DNA of 64,000 nt from an uncultured Granulosicoccaceae bacterium (GCA_938041955.1 CALISD010000110.1:28381-92380), one strand, 5' to 3'. Shown: positions 19,420 to 28,735, counted from the stretch's first letter. The notes: generated from the sequence alone by a model not told the origin. Numbers and translations: made by a program.

Positions 19420-20139
19420 CTAAGGCAGCACATGCGCCTGCAATAGACGTGTGTACAAAACATTGCCTGACAACCATAAAACTATATCGTCAAACTGATC
19501 TGCACCAACCACATCTACATCCCGACTGACAAAGCGCCTGTCAGAATTTTGATTCTCTGCTTCATCGCTTGATGAACTCTGTGCTGGTCCTGTCGAAACA
19601 AGCACGGCGGGTATTCGATTGGCTCTTAACTGACCACACGCAGTGTTGTTGCACACTTCAAACTCTGGCATAAGCCTCTGCATACTCACATCACGCATTT
19701 CGTGGGCTGTAGTAAAATCTGCCAACCCGTCACTATCGGCATCTGACAAGCTGACGTGGTACTGAATGGGCGCCCCCCAACTATCCACCAACAAACCTGC
19801 CTCATTGTATTGCCCTGTCACGCCAAGCACAGCAGCGGGCACAAATCCATGCATCTGATGACATTCAGAATCTATACTTTGCAAACTTGTAGTAGCCGCA
19901 GCAATGGGACACGGAAGCCTGTGATTCACAGATGCATAGCCTATTAGCGCCTCACGAATGGTCACAAGCTGATCAGTTGTTTCACTACGCTGCCTCTCGA
20001 TAATTCTGGACCCCATCGGCCTCATAACAGAACCGAGAAGCAAACCCATAATGAGAAGTACAATCGACATTTCCAGCAACGTGAACCCTTGCACTTGGTA
20101 AGTCGTGCACCTTAAGCGTCTTTTTTTCAGCTGTCTCAC
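19420..20139 (-). CDS. Type IV pilin-like/pseudopilin protein with RLPCP domain
   Basis: GTG at 20139 is the probable start: it lies 10 nt after the preceding stop, with a TTAGG-type ribosome site, and gives the basic leader MRQLKKRRLRCTTYQVQG before FTLLEMSIVLLIMGLLLGS with Glu5. The frame itself is open to 20175. The globular part has RLPCP, a second Cys about 17 residues later, GFVPAAVLG and DSWGAPIQYHVS, a pattern shared with the next upstream gene product (RLPCP, Cys, GYLPS, DIWYAIS). The two proteins therefore probably share a disulfide-pinned domain. It overlaps no functional part of the next gene, whose ATG is at 19363. Confidence 0.82.
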   Translation of the reverse strand: MRQLKKRRLRCTTYQVQGFTLLEMSIVLLIMGLLLGSVMRPMGSRIIERQRSETTDQLVTIREALIGYASVNHRLPCPIAAATTSLQSIDSECHQMHGFVPAAVLGVTGQYNEAGLLVDSWGAPIQYHVSLSDADSDGLADFTTAHEMRDVSMQRLMPEFEVCNNTACGQLRANRIPAVLVSTGPAQSSSSDEAENQNSDRRFVSRDVDVVGADQFDDIVLWLSGNVLYTRLLQAHVLP

Positions 20140-20149
20140 AGGCGCATAC

Positions 20150-21337
20150 CTAATCAATAAACACCAGCTGATCATTGCTATGATCAGCCAACAACGGAAC
20201 AGTAAATTCTGTGTCAGCCAGCAGCAACACGTCAGTATCGAGATAATTAGCCAACGCTATATCATCACGAATCTGCAGGCCTCCGGCAATATCATTCTCT
20301 ATCGGCTCACCAACGCTGATTAAAATTACTTCAACCTGCTCACCATCAACCCTGAGTAATCGCTCCGGATCATCGACACCATCACAATCAACCAATCCAT
20401 TCGCAGGAGAACAGGATTCATCTACCAGGTAATAAATTAGCGATGGCCAACGATACCGATGAAACCACGTTTGCCGAAGCGCTCTACCAGACGGCAGGTC
20501 GGAAAAAAGCATGTCTGCAAACGGATGTTCAGCACAACTTCCGGCTTCAGAGGCAAGCATGCCTCTGAGCAAACTTTGCTCACATGCGCCGTTACCCGCT
20601 AGTGGTGATGCATAGGGGTAAAAACCATGAACGGACTTATATTCGATCAACCACTGCTTAACAAAACCAAGTACACGGCGCTCCATCAGCGGTAAAATCT
20701 CAGCTCGACGAATCGGAACCAACAGGTCATTTTCTTCAGTCACTGTAAACTCACTATCAGCATCGGCATTCTCCCCCTCTAAATAGTCTGCAATAGCACT
20801 GTATTGGCTGTCACTACCGGTACGGGTCTGAGCCTCTGATTCAGCCCCGGGCGCAATTAGCACCGCGACGATGTCTTGAAGAGAATCCACCGATAGCAAT
20901 CCCTGGCCGCGGTATGAATTCAGTGTATTAAATGACGGGTTGTAGCGATGATCTGCAGATATCGCATACCAAATATCCCGATCGAGAAATCTTTCTAAGT
21001 AATCTATTTCTATTTGCCTGCCATCGCGCTCCCAGACTGACGGCAGGTATCCGATTGCATCGGGCCGACAGGACCTCGCAGGAGTACTGAATCTTGCTAT
21101 TGCCGGACAAGGCAGCCGGCCCACTCCACCCCGGGTATTGTGGCCGTAGTTATCAGCATAATTCACCGCATACGCCATCAATGCCTGCTTAGCTGCTAAC
21201 AGAGAAGGCAAAACGTTATCCTTGTTGTTACGAGTATTTGACTGGTGTTCACTGGCAATATAAAGCGCAGTGCTCGTCAGCAACGCCATCATCGCTACAA
21301 GCAATGCAACACCATTTTGGCGCGATAAACTATTCAT
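20150..21337 (-). CDS. Large pseudopilin-like protein, GspK/PilX-type N-terminus
   Basis: A 395-residue protein. The N-terminus SRQNGVALLVAMMALLTSTALYIASE resembles GspK or PilX: G|VALL with no Glu at position 5, which is typical of the tip pseudopilin GspK. The rest is unlike GspK; it contains the same RLPCP...C...GYLPS...DIWYAIS pattern as the neighbouring pseudopilin, several acidic stretches and extra cysteines. It may form the tip of the fibre. The ATG overlaps the upstream stop as ATGA. Its function as a minor pilin is inferred from the leader and the cluster. Confidence 0.75.
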   Translation of the reverse strand: MNSLSRQNGVALLVAMMALLTSTALYIASEHQSNTRNNKDNVLPSLLAAKQALMAYAVNYADNYGHNTRGGVGRLPCPAIARFSTPARSCRPDAIGYLPSVWERDGRQIEIDYLERFLDRDIWYAISADHRYNPSFNTLNSYRGQGLLSVDSLQDIVAVLIAPGAESEAQTRTGSDSQYSAIADYLEGENADADSEFTVTEENDLLVPIRRAEILPLMERRVLGFVKQWLIEYKSVHGFYPYASPLAGNGACEQSLLRGMLASEAGSCAEHPFADMLFSDLPSGRALRQTWFHRYRWPSLIYYLVDESCSPANGLVDCDGVDDPERLLRVDGEQVEVILISVGEPIENDIAGGLQIRDDIALANYLDTDVLLLADTEFTVPLLADHSNDQLVFID

Positions 21338-21924
21338 TGTGAATCACCCGAACTGGAAAAATGGTTTTGCAGTGCAGAATCTGGTGTACGAAACGGAATA
21401 AGGTCGCCCGGATTCAACAAAGCTGCGCCGTTTTCATTCGAGATCTGCAACATTCCTGAGAACCTGGCCTGCCCGGTCGAACTGACACTCTCCACCTGTA
21501 GATACTCCGCCCCTTCCGACATCGAAAAGCGCCGTTCACCCACCCACAACCCCAATACCGAATTACCACGCAGCACAACACCGTTGTAGCGTGGTGGAAG
21601 AACAGCATCAGTTGCTGGCTCTTGCCGCGAAACAACTGGCTCAGGAGTTGTATTCACTATTTTTCCATCAACAACTTCGGCATCCTCCTCCGCCAACTCG
21701 ATGGCAGCATCATCTACAATCTCTCTTTCCTGAAGCCTCCGTCGCTCTGCTTCTTGTTGCTCCTGCGCTGACATAAACAGATTGAGAGAAGATGCCGGTT
21801 GGCTGGCCTGCCCTGCAAGTGCCGAATCAGGCATTGACTCTGCGGCCACGATATTGCCAATAACAATCCCCGCCGCAGCAGCCGGGATCAACTTAAACAT
21901 CCAGGACTTATCAGCTTTGAACAA
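21334..21924 (-). CDS. GspC/PilP/MshK-like periplasmic protein
   Basis: A 196-residue protein read from TTG at 21924, which has a strong AGGAG 8 nt upstream; an ATG at 21900 lacks a ribosome site. It has one N-terminal hydrophobic segment (about residues 9-28), an acidic and Glu/Arg-rich middle predicted to be coiled or disordered (about 50-100), and a C-terminal small beta domain with RYNGVVLRGNSVLGLWVGE and LLNPGDLIPF. That layout resembles the homology region of GspC, PilP or MshK, which links the inner-membrane platform to the secretin. If so, an unseen secretin must be encoded elsewhere. Identification rests on layout and position, not on strong sequence identity. Confidence 0.6.
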   Translation of the reverse strand: MFKADKSWMFKLIPAAAAGIVIGNIVAAESMPDSALAGQASQPASSLNLFMSAQEQQEAERRRLQEREIVDDAAIELAEEDAEVVDGKIVNTTPEPVVSRQEPATDAVLPPRYNGVVLRGNSVLGLWVGERRFSMSEGAEYLQVESVSSTGQARFSGMLQISNENGAALLNPGDLIPFRTPDSALQNHFSSSGDSQ

Positions 21925-22513
21925 TGTCTTCTCCTGCCTGAGTGATTGAATACCACCTGAACGTGCAATTCACTTCAAGGTTAATCTCTTTAATCAAGGT
22001 CATATCGCTGCCTTTAATTCTAACCACGGGATGCATATCAAGTGAAATAAGCTCAAACGGGCTGGCGATATTGCGCTTGAGGTAATCGAACAGCATCAAC
22101 CACTCACCCTCATGCAACAACCCTAGCTGCAACTCGATGGTTTCCTGACCAACGTCAATCGGCAAGTTCGAAGGGACGGATCCAATAGGTATGCGCGGGT
22201 AAATATCAAATTGAATCTCCGGCAGATTCAATTCCTTTTTTGCAGCTTTCAACGTCTCGATCCAGGATCTTCTTTGCGTCGTTCCTGTCTTGACAGACTC
22301 CATCACCCGATCATAATCCTGTTGGTTTTCGACCAGATAACCCTGGGCTTCAACTTGCCTGAGCACCTGACCAGTTAGCGCGATAAACTCACTGCGTTGC
22401 TCTAAAACACCAGTGCGATCACGATAGACATCTGCTACCAACATCAAGATCGCTATCGATGAGAACAAGGCTACCAACAATGCCAATATCGCAGATCGAT
22501 CAAATACTCTCAC
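21911..22513 (-). CDS. GspM/PilO/MshJ-like inner-membrane platform protein
   Basis: A 200-residue bitopic protein: a short cytoplasmic tail, one membrane helix (about residues 8-28), a helical segment and then a C-terminal domain (about 95-195) of alternating strands and helices that fits the ferredoxin-like fold of PilO/GspM. The GTG start overlaps the preceding stop (GTGA). Proteins of this layout pair with PilN/GspL to support the assembly ATPase and platform. Assignment is by topology and gene order. Confidence 0.6.
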   Translation of the reverse strand: MRVFDRSAILALLVALFSSIAILMLVADVYRDRTGVLEQRSEFIALTGQVLRQVEAQGYLVENQQDYDRVMESVKTGTTQRRSWIETLKAAKKELNLPEIQFDIYPRIPIGSVPSNLPIDVGQETIELQLGLLHEGEWLMLFDYLKRNIASPFELISLDMHPVVRIKGSDMTLIKEINLEVNCTFRWYSITQAGEDIVQS

Positions 22514-24033
22514 TGATTCCCACCCCTCGTATTGACCTCAACGGTAAATCTGCCACCAGCCTGGATAAGATCAGCGGCCGTCACTCTCGCGTTCTGACTC
22601 ATACCAAAAGGCGCTTCAACTACCACCACAGTACTATCAGCGTTAGTACGGCGCAGCGTATTAACAAAGGCTTCGAAGGTATCCAACGCTGAACCCGCAC
22701 TGCCTTTTATTGCACCAGAGACTGTGGCTCGATACACAAGCTCCATCGGCAACTTATCGATAGCATCTTCCTGCCCCAACACCAATCGCAAAGATTTCTC
22801 ATCGAGCAAATCATCGCGCTCCCATGAAACAGTAGTAATAGAAACTGCAGGATGACTATCAATGACACCGGAAAGGTGTGATAAAAATGTATTGGGTGAG
22901 TCCTGAGAACGGATCTCTGCAAACCTGGCGGTGACCAACGCCTGACGCACTGCTTCAACGGAAACCTCATAGTCAAGGCCATTTAACCCCAGAGGGGTCT
23001 TCGCGAGTTCAGTTGATTGTTCATAGCGCTGCAGGAGTACATTTGTCTCCGTGTTCACCTTTTTTGCGACTGCAGCACTGGATAACACCCCACCGAACAA
23101 ACTTACCGCCAGAGCAAAGCAGGCATGACGCATCTTACGTCTCGTATAAAGCAGTGTGTGACTACGTTGCTCATATCCACTCCCCCCTTTCGTCAGGAGA
23201 GCGGACAGTAGTTGCTCAACACTTCCACAGGTGTCCGAAAATCCGTTTGCGCGAATAAAATTAACCCGGTGTACGGAGTTAACTTCAACTCCAACATCTG
23301 AATTGACCAGCGTATCCAAGCTACCAAATGCACCATGGTCCACCACATCAGCAACAAGATTCACTTTCGGTGAAACCCAACCGGCAATCTCCTTGCGGTC
23401 GAGATATACGAGCGTTTCCTGTACGGTCTTTACCAATACCGTATTAAAGTCTTCATCTGCAGAAACGACTAGGTCCACACCGCGACTAAGAACCACAAAA
23501 GAATTCAGACAGGCAATCAGTCTGACACTCCGCTTGCTCAGACGCAGCACGAGCAATTGAGCACCTTTCATGAGCCTCAATCTCTGGCAGATTAAAGGCG
23601 CTAAAGACACTGGTGAGTGAATAGTCTTTAGTACAACCTCTGCACCGCTCAACGCCTCGAGTAATTTCTTACACAACGAGTTTTGGCTGATACCGGAAAC
23701 CAGTAAAAAAGAACTCTTCTTTGTGGGGCAACACAGCACAGACGAAAGCAATGCATTCAGGAAATATTTATCCCGAACTCTCTCAATGTAGTGCTTTTTA
23801 TCCCGCCCACTTAGCGAGGGCAATGCGTCTAGATGGCACTCTTCCTCAGCGACATCAATTAGCAAATCAAAAACTGCACTTTTATTCGCCAGCAAGTAGG
23901 AAGAGAGCTTCATCGGAATTTCATCATTCACCACTGTCCATCTTCGGCTCGCGCTCGACCTACCGTTTATCAGCACAGAAATTGATTCAGACTGTAAAAA
24001 CAACACCTGCCGATGACTAACTGGCTTACTCAT
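22510..24033 (-). CDS. GspL-like (PilM+PilN-like) assembly platform protein, divergent
   Basis: About 507 residues; ATG 24033 shares its A with the gspF-like stop (TGATG), and the frame is also open from GTG 24036. The first 300 residues are cytoplasmic; a single membrane helix lies at about residues 307-330 (ACFALAVSLFGGVLSSAAVA), followed by a periplasmic domain of about 175 residues. This is the topology of GspL, or of PilM joined to PilN. The classical actin-like nucleotide motifs are not evident, and the sequence is unusually Leu/Ser/Val-rich, so it is a very divergent member if correctly placed. Position between F-like and M-like genes supports the call. Confidence 0.55.
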   Translation of the reverse strand: MSKPVSHRQVLFLQSESISVLINGRSSASRRWTVVNDEIPMKLSSYLLANKSAVFDLLIDVAEEECHLDALPSLSGRDKKHYIERVRDKYFLNALLSSVLCCPTKKSSFLLVSGISQNSLCKKLLEALSGAEVVLKTIHSPVSLAPLICQRLRLMKGAQLLVLRLSKRSVRLIACLNSFVVLSRGVDLVVSADEDFNTVLVKTVQETLVYLDRKEIAGWVSPKVNLVADVVDHGAFGSLDTLVNSDVGVEVNSVHRVNFIRANGFSDTCGSVEQLLSALLTKGGSGYEQRSHTLLYTRRKMRHACFALAVSLFGGVLSSAAVAKKVNTETNVLLQRYEQSTELAKTPLGLNGLDYEVSVEAVRQALVTARFAEIRSQDSPNTFLSHLSGVIDSHPAVSITTVSWERDDLLDEKSLRLVLGQEDAIDKLPMELVYRATVSGAIKGSAGSALDTFEAFVNTLRRTNADSTVVVVEAPFGMSQNARVTAADLIQAGGRFTVEVNTRGGNQ

Positions 24034-25253
24034 CACATCGCCCCCTGCATGCTGAAGACCAAATCGTAAATCGGACCAATCACTGAGAGCACTACCCAGG
24101 ACATAATGGCACCAACAAAAACAATCAGAACAGGACCAATAAATTGTTCTAAGCGATCTATCGACTCACGCGAGGCACGCTCATAGAAATAACTGGCTTG
24201 CATAAACGCGCTGTCCATGCCACCTGTACTTTCCCCCACTCGAATTAAACGCGTTAACAGTGGCGGCAACTCGCGCTGTGATTGAAATGCATTCGATACT
24301 TTTTCCCCTGCCATCACCTGTTCACGGGCGCTACGCAGTGCCTTCGACAACACCAGATTATCAACCAGGGATTCGCCATGTTTTAACGTATCTATCAATG
24401 TTATTCCCGATGCATACATTAAAGCCGCACACCGGCAGAATCTGGCCAGTTTAATCTTGTACAACACGGGCCCGGCCAGCGGCAGCTTAAGCTGTAACTG
24501 GTGCCACCACTGCCTCGCCGCACTACTTCCCCGCAACGAAATCGATAAAGAGATGACACCCACAACCAATAACATCAGCGCAGCCAACCCGTGATGAGTT
24601 ATTGCGTTAGATACTGCTATCAGCCAGTGGGTATGCCACGGTAATTCGCCACCGGCGGAGGTAATAAAAGACAGCAGACTCGGCACCAACCAGGTCATAA
24701 CAAAGCCGATAACAACAAACAACACCACAGACACAAATGCGGGATAAATCAGGACACGTTGAATGCTTGATATAGTTTCGTCCTGCCATTTCAGTAACGA
24801 TGAGAGATCAGCCAACACCTCTACCAGGCGACCGCTGTCTTCACCGGCTTTAAGCATACTCGTATAGATCGGTCTGAATACCGCACGATGTGCAGAACAC
24901 GCCTGGGACAAACTACTGCCGGACTCAATTTTATCTATTAGATCGGCAACAATCGCACACAGGTGCTTATGCTCAGCGCCATCTCGAAATTCTTTTAGTG
25001 AATCAAGTAGTGGCACACCTGCACTAGTCATTTGTTGCACATGAAAGGTAAAATCGATGAGCTGGCGACGTGTTACACGTGCTCGCCTGGTGCCGTACAA
25101 AAAAGAAATAACTGCATGCGATGGCTTACAGACAATCAGCTCAAGACCACGACGGCTCAACTGGAGATCAACCTCAACCGTACTTATGGCGGCGATGCGA
25201 CCACACTGGACTGCACCAGCGCTGTCTATAGCTCTATAATTAAAATACTGCAT
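24033..25253 (-). CDS. Type II secretion/type IV pilus inner-membrane platform protein, GspF/PilC family
   Basis: A 406-residue polytopic protein with two T2SSF domains (about residues 60-185 and 265-390) and three main membrane segments (about 165-190, 210-240, 375-400). Family hallmarks include FTFHVQQMTSAGVPLLDSL-type segment at residue 70, SMLKAGEDSGRL and, in the second copy, IRVGESTGGMDSAFMQASYFYE. It forms the rotor-like platform on which the ATPase acts to extract pilins. It begins 42 nt after the ATPase gene and overlaps the next gene by 1-4 nt. Confidence 0.92.
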   Translation of the reverse strand: MQYFNYRAIDSAGAVQCGRIAAISTVEVDLQLSRRGLELIVCKPSHAVISFLYGTRRARVTRRQLIDFTFHVQQMTSAGVPLLDSLKEFRDGAEHKHLCAIVADLIDKIESGSSLSQACSAHRAVFRPIYTSMLKAGEDSGRLVEVLADLSSLLKWQDETISSIQRVLIYPAFVSVVLFVVIGFVMTWLVPSLLSFITSAGGELPWHTHWLIAVSNAITHHGLAALMLLVVGVISLSISLRGSSAARQWWHQLQLKLPLAGPVLYKIKLARFCRCAALMYASGITLIDTLKHGESLVDNLVLSKALRSAREQVMAGEKVSNAFQSQRELPPLLTRLIRVGESTGGMDSAFMQASYFYERASRESIDRLEQFIGPVLIVFVGAIMSWVVLSVIGPIYDLVFSMQGAM

Positions 25254-25295
25254 TACTACTTACATCCATACTGCTGCATAAAAATGCTAACCAAA

Positions 25296-26957
25296 TCACA
25301 TAGTGATATTTGTGAAATCGATCACACGAGACACTTCTGTCATGGAAGTTATTCCCTCTTTTACAAGCCGCAGTGCTTCCTCAGATAGCGTGGTATAGCC
25401 GCCTAATTGCGCTGCACTCAACAAGGCACTTTCAGTAGCATCAGCGATAACCAACTCATGCAGTGACGTGGTAAATCGCAATACCTCCATTACTGCAACA
25501 CGACCTTTGTAGCCTTGCCCGTCACATTGATCACAACCGACAGACAGATACGCTTCCCTGCCCACTGCTTGCGAAGCATCCTTGATACAGCAGTCACGGC
25601 ACAATTTTCTCACCAGTCTCTGCCCGACAATCGCAATCACATTGCTGCCAATTATCGCAGGCGTGATGCCAAGATCTCTTAATCTTGCGAGTGCTCCGAT
25701 GGCAGAGTTTGCGTGCAGTGTTGAATAAACCTGATGACCAGTCATTGAAGCACGAAAGACCATCTCTGCAGCCTCATGATCACGAATTTCTCCCACCAGT
25801 ATCACATCCGGATCTTGCCTTAAGATTGATTTTATACCGCTACTGAAATTGAGCTTCACCTGCTCATTGACAGAGGTTTGTCGCAGCAGTGCCATTGGAT
25901 ACTCAACCGGATCTTCAAGCGTCATGATATTAATCCGCTCATCCGATTTTTCTGCCAGCATGGAATAGAGCGTTGTTGTCTTGCCGCTGCCGGTAGGACC
26001 AGTAATTAGAATCAATCCCTCAGGACGATCCATAGACACAATTAATTCACTTAGAATACGACTTTGCAGCCCTAAAGACTCAAGTGGAACAATCCCCTTT
26101 TGACGATCAAGTACTCGCAAAACAAGGTTCTCTCCGTGCACCGTTGGCATACAGGACACACGGTATTCAATCACACCACCCGATACATTCAGTGACAACT
26201 GCCCGTCCTGAGGCGCACGGGTTTCCGCTATGTTTAGTTGTGCCAGCACTTTGATACGAACAACAATCGCCGCCCAGTAGTCCATATGAAAACTGCGAAT
26301 CTGGCGCAGCACACCGTCTACGCGGTAGCGTATTCGAACAAAACCAGCCTCCGGTTCAAAGTGAATATCTGACGCGCGCCGTTTTACTGCATCCGCCAAT
26401 ACGGCATCTACCAACCTCACCACTGGCTGATGGTAGTCACTCTCCGGATCAATGTTGTCACGATCTATTTTACCGGTTTCTATCTCCTGAAATATCCCGT
26501 CAATAGATAGCTCGAAACCGTAAAACCGATCTATGGCCTCCGCCACTTCACGCTCACCCGCCAGAGCGAAATTTAATTCAATCGAGGAATCAAGCGTTGC
26601 TTTTAAACGATCCTGTGCGGGCAAGTTATAGAGATCGACAACCGCAACAAGCAAAGTGTTGTTCTTAAGAGAGACAGGCAGCAACTGAAAACGACGCGCT
26701 ATATCAACAGGAACAAGTTGTAGTGCATCAGAATCCGGCAGCACCGTACCAAGATCAATTGCCTGACTACCGGTCAGCTGTTGCTCGGCGCTTTTGATTA
26801 ACGCCTCAGTAACGAAGCCCAGGCGCAATAGCGATTTTTCGAGCGCCTCACCACTTCGTTGTGATTCGATAAGGCCAATTTGCAATTGATCATCACTGAG
26901 TAAGCCGGCGGACGCCAAGCTTTGAGATAACTTTGTACTACTGGTTACAACTTCCAC
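25296..26957 (-). CDS. Type II secretion/type IV pilus assembly ATPase, GspE/PilB family
   Basis: A 553-residue hexameric ATPase from a GTG start. An N-terminal MshEN/GspE-N domain (about residues 5-150) precedes the catalytic core: Walker A GPTGSGKT (320-327), Asp box near 345-353, Walker B DVILVGEIRD (384-393), His box GHQVYSTLHAN (407-417), and a tetra-cysteine zinc knob (Cys453, Cys456, Cys475, Cys478). This is an extension-type ATPase, not the retraction ATPase PilT. It heads the eight-gene cluster; promoter elements should lie in 26958-27118. Confidence 0.94.
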   Translation of the reverse strand: MEVVTSSTKLSQSLASAGLLSDDQLQIGLIESQRSGEALEKSLLRLGFVTEALIKSAEQQLTGSQAIDLGTVLPDSDALQLVPVDIARRFQLLPVSLKNNTLLVAVVDLYNLPAQDRLKATLDSSIELNFALAGEREVAEAIDRFYGFELSIDGIFQEIETGKIDRDNIDPESDYHQPVVRLVDAVLADAVKRRASDIHFEPEAGFVRIRYRVDGVLRQIRSFHMDYWAAIVVRIKVLAQLNIAETRAPQDGQLSLNVSGGVIEYRVSCMPTVHGENLVLRVLDRQKGIVPLESLGLQSRILSELIVSMDRPEGLILITGPTGSGKTTTLYSMLAEKSDERINIMTLEDPVEYPMALLRQTSVNEQVKLNFSSGIKSILRQDPDVILVGEIRDHEAAEMVFRASMTGHQVYSTLHANSAIGALARLRDLGITPAIIGSNVIAIVGQRLVRKLCRDCCIKDASQAVGREAYLSVGCDQCDGQGYKGRVAVMEVLRFTTSLHELVIADATESALLSAAQLGGYTTLSEEALRLVKEGITSMTEVSRVIDFTNITM

Positions 26958-27118
26958 AATACAACTCTACAACGTGGTTAACTTCACTTCTGTTTTTACT
27001 ATACAACTGACGCTAGGTTTTTTGCAATATCCAAAAACCATACAAAGACTATCAAAAGAACTTGATTGAGAAATTTCATCAGCAACAAAGGCAAACTATC
27101 GTAGTCGCAAACTAGAAA

Positions 27119-27586
27119 TTATCGGTCAGCCCGGGAATCGAGCATTTTTTTAAAATATACCCGTCTAAATCCATCTTCCGTTTGGCGCTTATACTCTTCG
27201 TATTGCAGTGCTGGATAGAGCGACAAATTCTCTGTCATTACTTCATTAGTATACAAATCTATCGACTTCATTCCAGCAAGCACAGCTTGCGCTTCGGCAT
27301 GCTCAATCAACAGCCTTCCTACGCCGAAGCCTGCAAATTCAGGAGAGACTGCCACATTCTCTAAATGCATCGACGTCCCTGCCGGATAGAACACTACAAA
27401 ACCGGCAACTGCACCATCACGACATGCCACTGATACGAGGCCCGCATCAATCGCGGCGGCAAAATCGGCCACCATGGGTGCAGGCGCTCGACCGAGCCGT
27501 TCAACGTATTTTGAATAAGCCGCAACAGCACATTTCTGTATTGGTTTCAGATCCCCCTCAGTGGCAGCTCTAATAAAAGCAGACAC
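27119..27586 (-). CDS. GNAT family N-acetyltransferase
   Basis: A 155-residue single-domain acetyltransferase. Motif A is VAVSPEFAGFGVGRLLIEHAEAQA (about residues 79-102), the acetyl-CoA loop being a variant of Q/R-x-x-G-x-G, with FVVFYPAGTSMHLENV before it and YPALQYEEYKRQ at motif B. The acceptor is unknown. It starts 7 nt after yajD on the same strand. Confidence 0.85.
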   Translation of the reverse strand: MSAFIRAATEGDLKPIQKCAVAAYSKYVERLGRAPAPMVADFAAAIDAGLVSVACRDGAVAGFVVFYPAGTSMHLENVAVSPEFAGFGVGRLLIEHAEAQAVLAGMKSIDLYTNEVMTENLSLYPALQYEEYKRQTEDGFRRVYFKKMLDSRADR

Positions 27587-27593
27587 AGATATT

Positions 27594-27953
27594 TCAGCCG
27601 TCGTCTTTTTTCATCATACTTTTAAGGTCTGCAAACGGGTTGTGCGTACTGATTGGTGCAGTATCCTCTTCGCCATAGGTTATGACTTCAACGAATCGCT
27701 GGTGCTCATTGTCGTGACAGAAAACACACAGTAGCTCCCAGTTGCTTCCATCTTCAGGGTTGTGATCGTGGTTGTGGTCTCTATGGTGTACCGTCAGCTC
27801 GCGCAGATTGCTATGATCAAACTCCCGCATACATCGACCGCACACCCAAGGGTACAGCTTTAACGCCCTCTGACGATAACCGTCTTCACGGGATTGATAA
27901 GACTCCCGGGCATTAGCAACTATCTTATCAAGCTTACTTTTGTTGTCTGCCAT
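27594..27953 (-). CDS. yajD: YajD-type HNH nuclease family protein
   Basis: A 119-residue protein with an HNH fold: a first zinc pair CGRC (about residues 38-41), LTVHHRDHNHDHNPEDGSNW carrying the catalytic His and Asn, and a second pair CVFC followed by HDNEHQR. By recall the length and sequence match E. coli YajD, a conserved small HNH protein without a proven substrate. It is placed between an SDR and a GNAT gene, all leftward. Confidence 0.88.
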   Translation of the reverse strand: MADNKSKLDKIVANARESYQSREDGYRQRALKLYPWVCGRCMREFDHSNLRELTVHHRDHNHDHNPEDGSNWELLCVFCHDNEHQRFVEVITYGEEDTAPISTHNPFADLKSMMKKDDG

Positions 27954-27991
27954 ACGACTTTCTCCAACAGAGCCAGAATTCGAAACCTGCG

Positions 27992-28735
27992 TTAACCACG
28001 ACCAACAAAAGGCATGTCTGACGCCATTATTGTTGTGGACAGCACGTTTGCAGATAAAGGCAGAGATGCCATATGAACGATAGCATCAGCAATATGTTGC
28101 GTATCCATCGTCGGCTCTGGCTTGATACTGCCATCAGCTTGCGGAACCCCACCACTCATACGCTCCGTCATTGCAGAAGCAGCATTACCAATATCTATTT
28201 GACCGCAGGCAATGTTGAACGGCCGACCGTCAAGCGCAAGTGTTTTAGTCAAACCGCTGATTGCATGTTTACTGACGGTGTAAGGCACAGAACCCGGGCG
28301 CGGCACGTGGGCAGAGATAGAACCGTTATTAATAATGCGGCCACCCTGCGGGTCCTGCTTTCGCATTTGTCCGAATGCCCCGCGAGCAATGAGAAACGCC
28401 CCATGCAGATTCACATCGATAACTTGTCGCCACTGATCAACAGTGAGCTCATCTATTGGCATGGGCGGCACATTGGTACCGGCGTTGTTGAATACCACAT
28501 CAAGTCTGCCATGATCACTGGCCAATTTTTCAAAGAGTTGATCAACCGAATCAGTGTCGGCTACATCACAAGGTATTGGGCTGATGGAGCTTTCCGGGTA
28601 CGTAGCAATGGTTTCCTCTAACGATTTCAGATTCCGACCGCAGATCACAACGTCAAAACCCGCCTTCGCCAGTGCACCTGCACTCATACGACCGATCCCT
28701 GAACCACCACCTGTGACTAATGCCACTTGAGACAT
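27992..28735 (-). CDS. Short-chain dehydrogenase/reductase
   Basis: A 247-residue classical SDR. The cofactor loop is TGGGSGIGR (residues 8-16), NNAG near residue 86, catalytic Ser in NGSISA and Tyr/Lys in YTVSK (about 152-156). Arg in ICGRN after the second strand suggests NADP(H) preference. Substrate is unknown; there is no adjacent pathway gene that fixes it. Confidence 0.88.
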   Translation of the reverse strand: MSQVALVTGGGSGIGRMSAGALAKAGFDVVICGRNLKSLEETIATYPESSISPIPCDVADTDSVDQLFEKLASDHGRLDVVFNNAGTNVPPMPIDELTVDQWRQVIDVNLHGAFLIARGAFGQMRKQDPQGGRIINNGSISAHVPRPGSVPYTVSKHAISGLTKTLALDGRPFNIACGQIDIGNAASAMTERMSGGVPQADGSIKPEPTMDTQHIADAIVHMASLPLSANVLSTTIMASDMPFVGRG

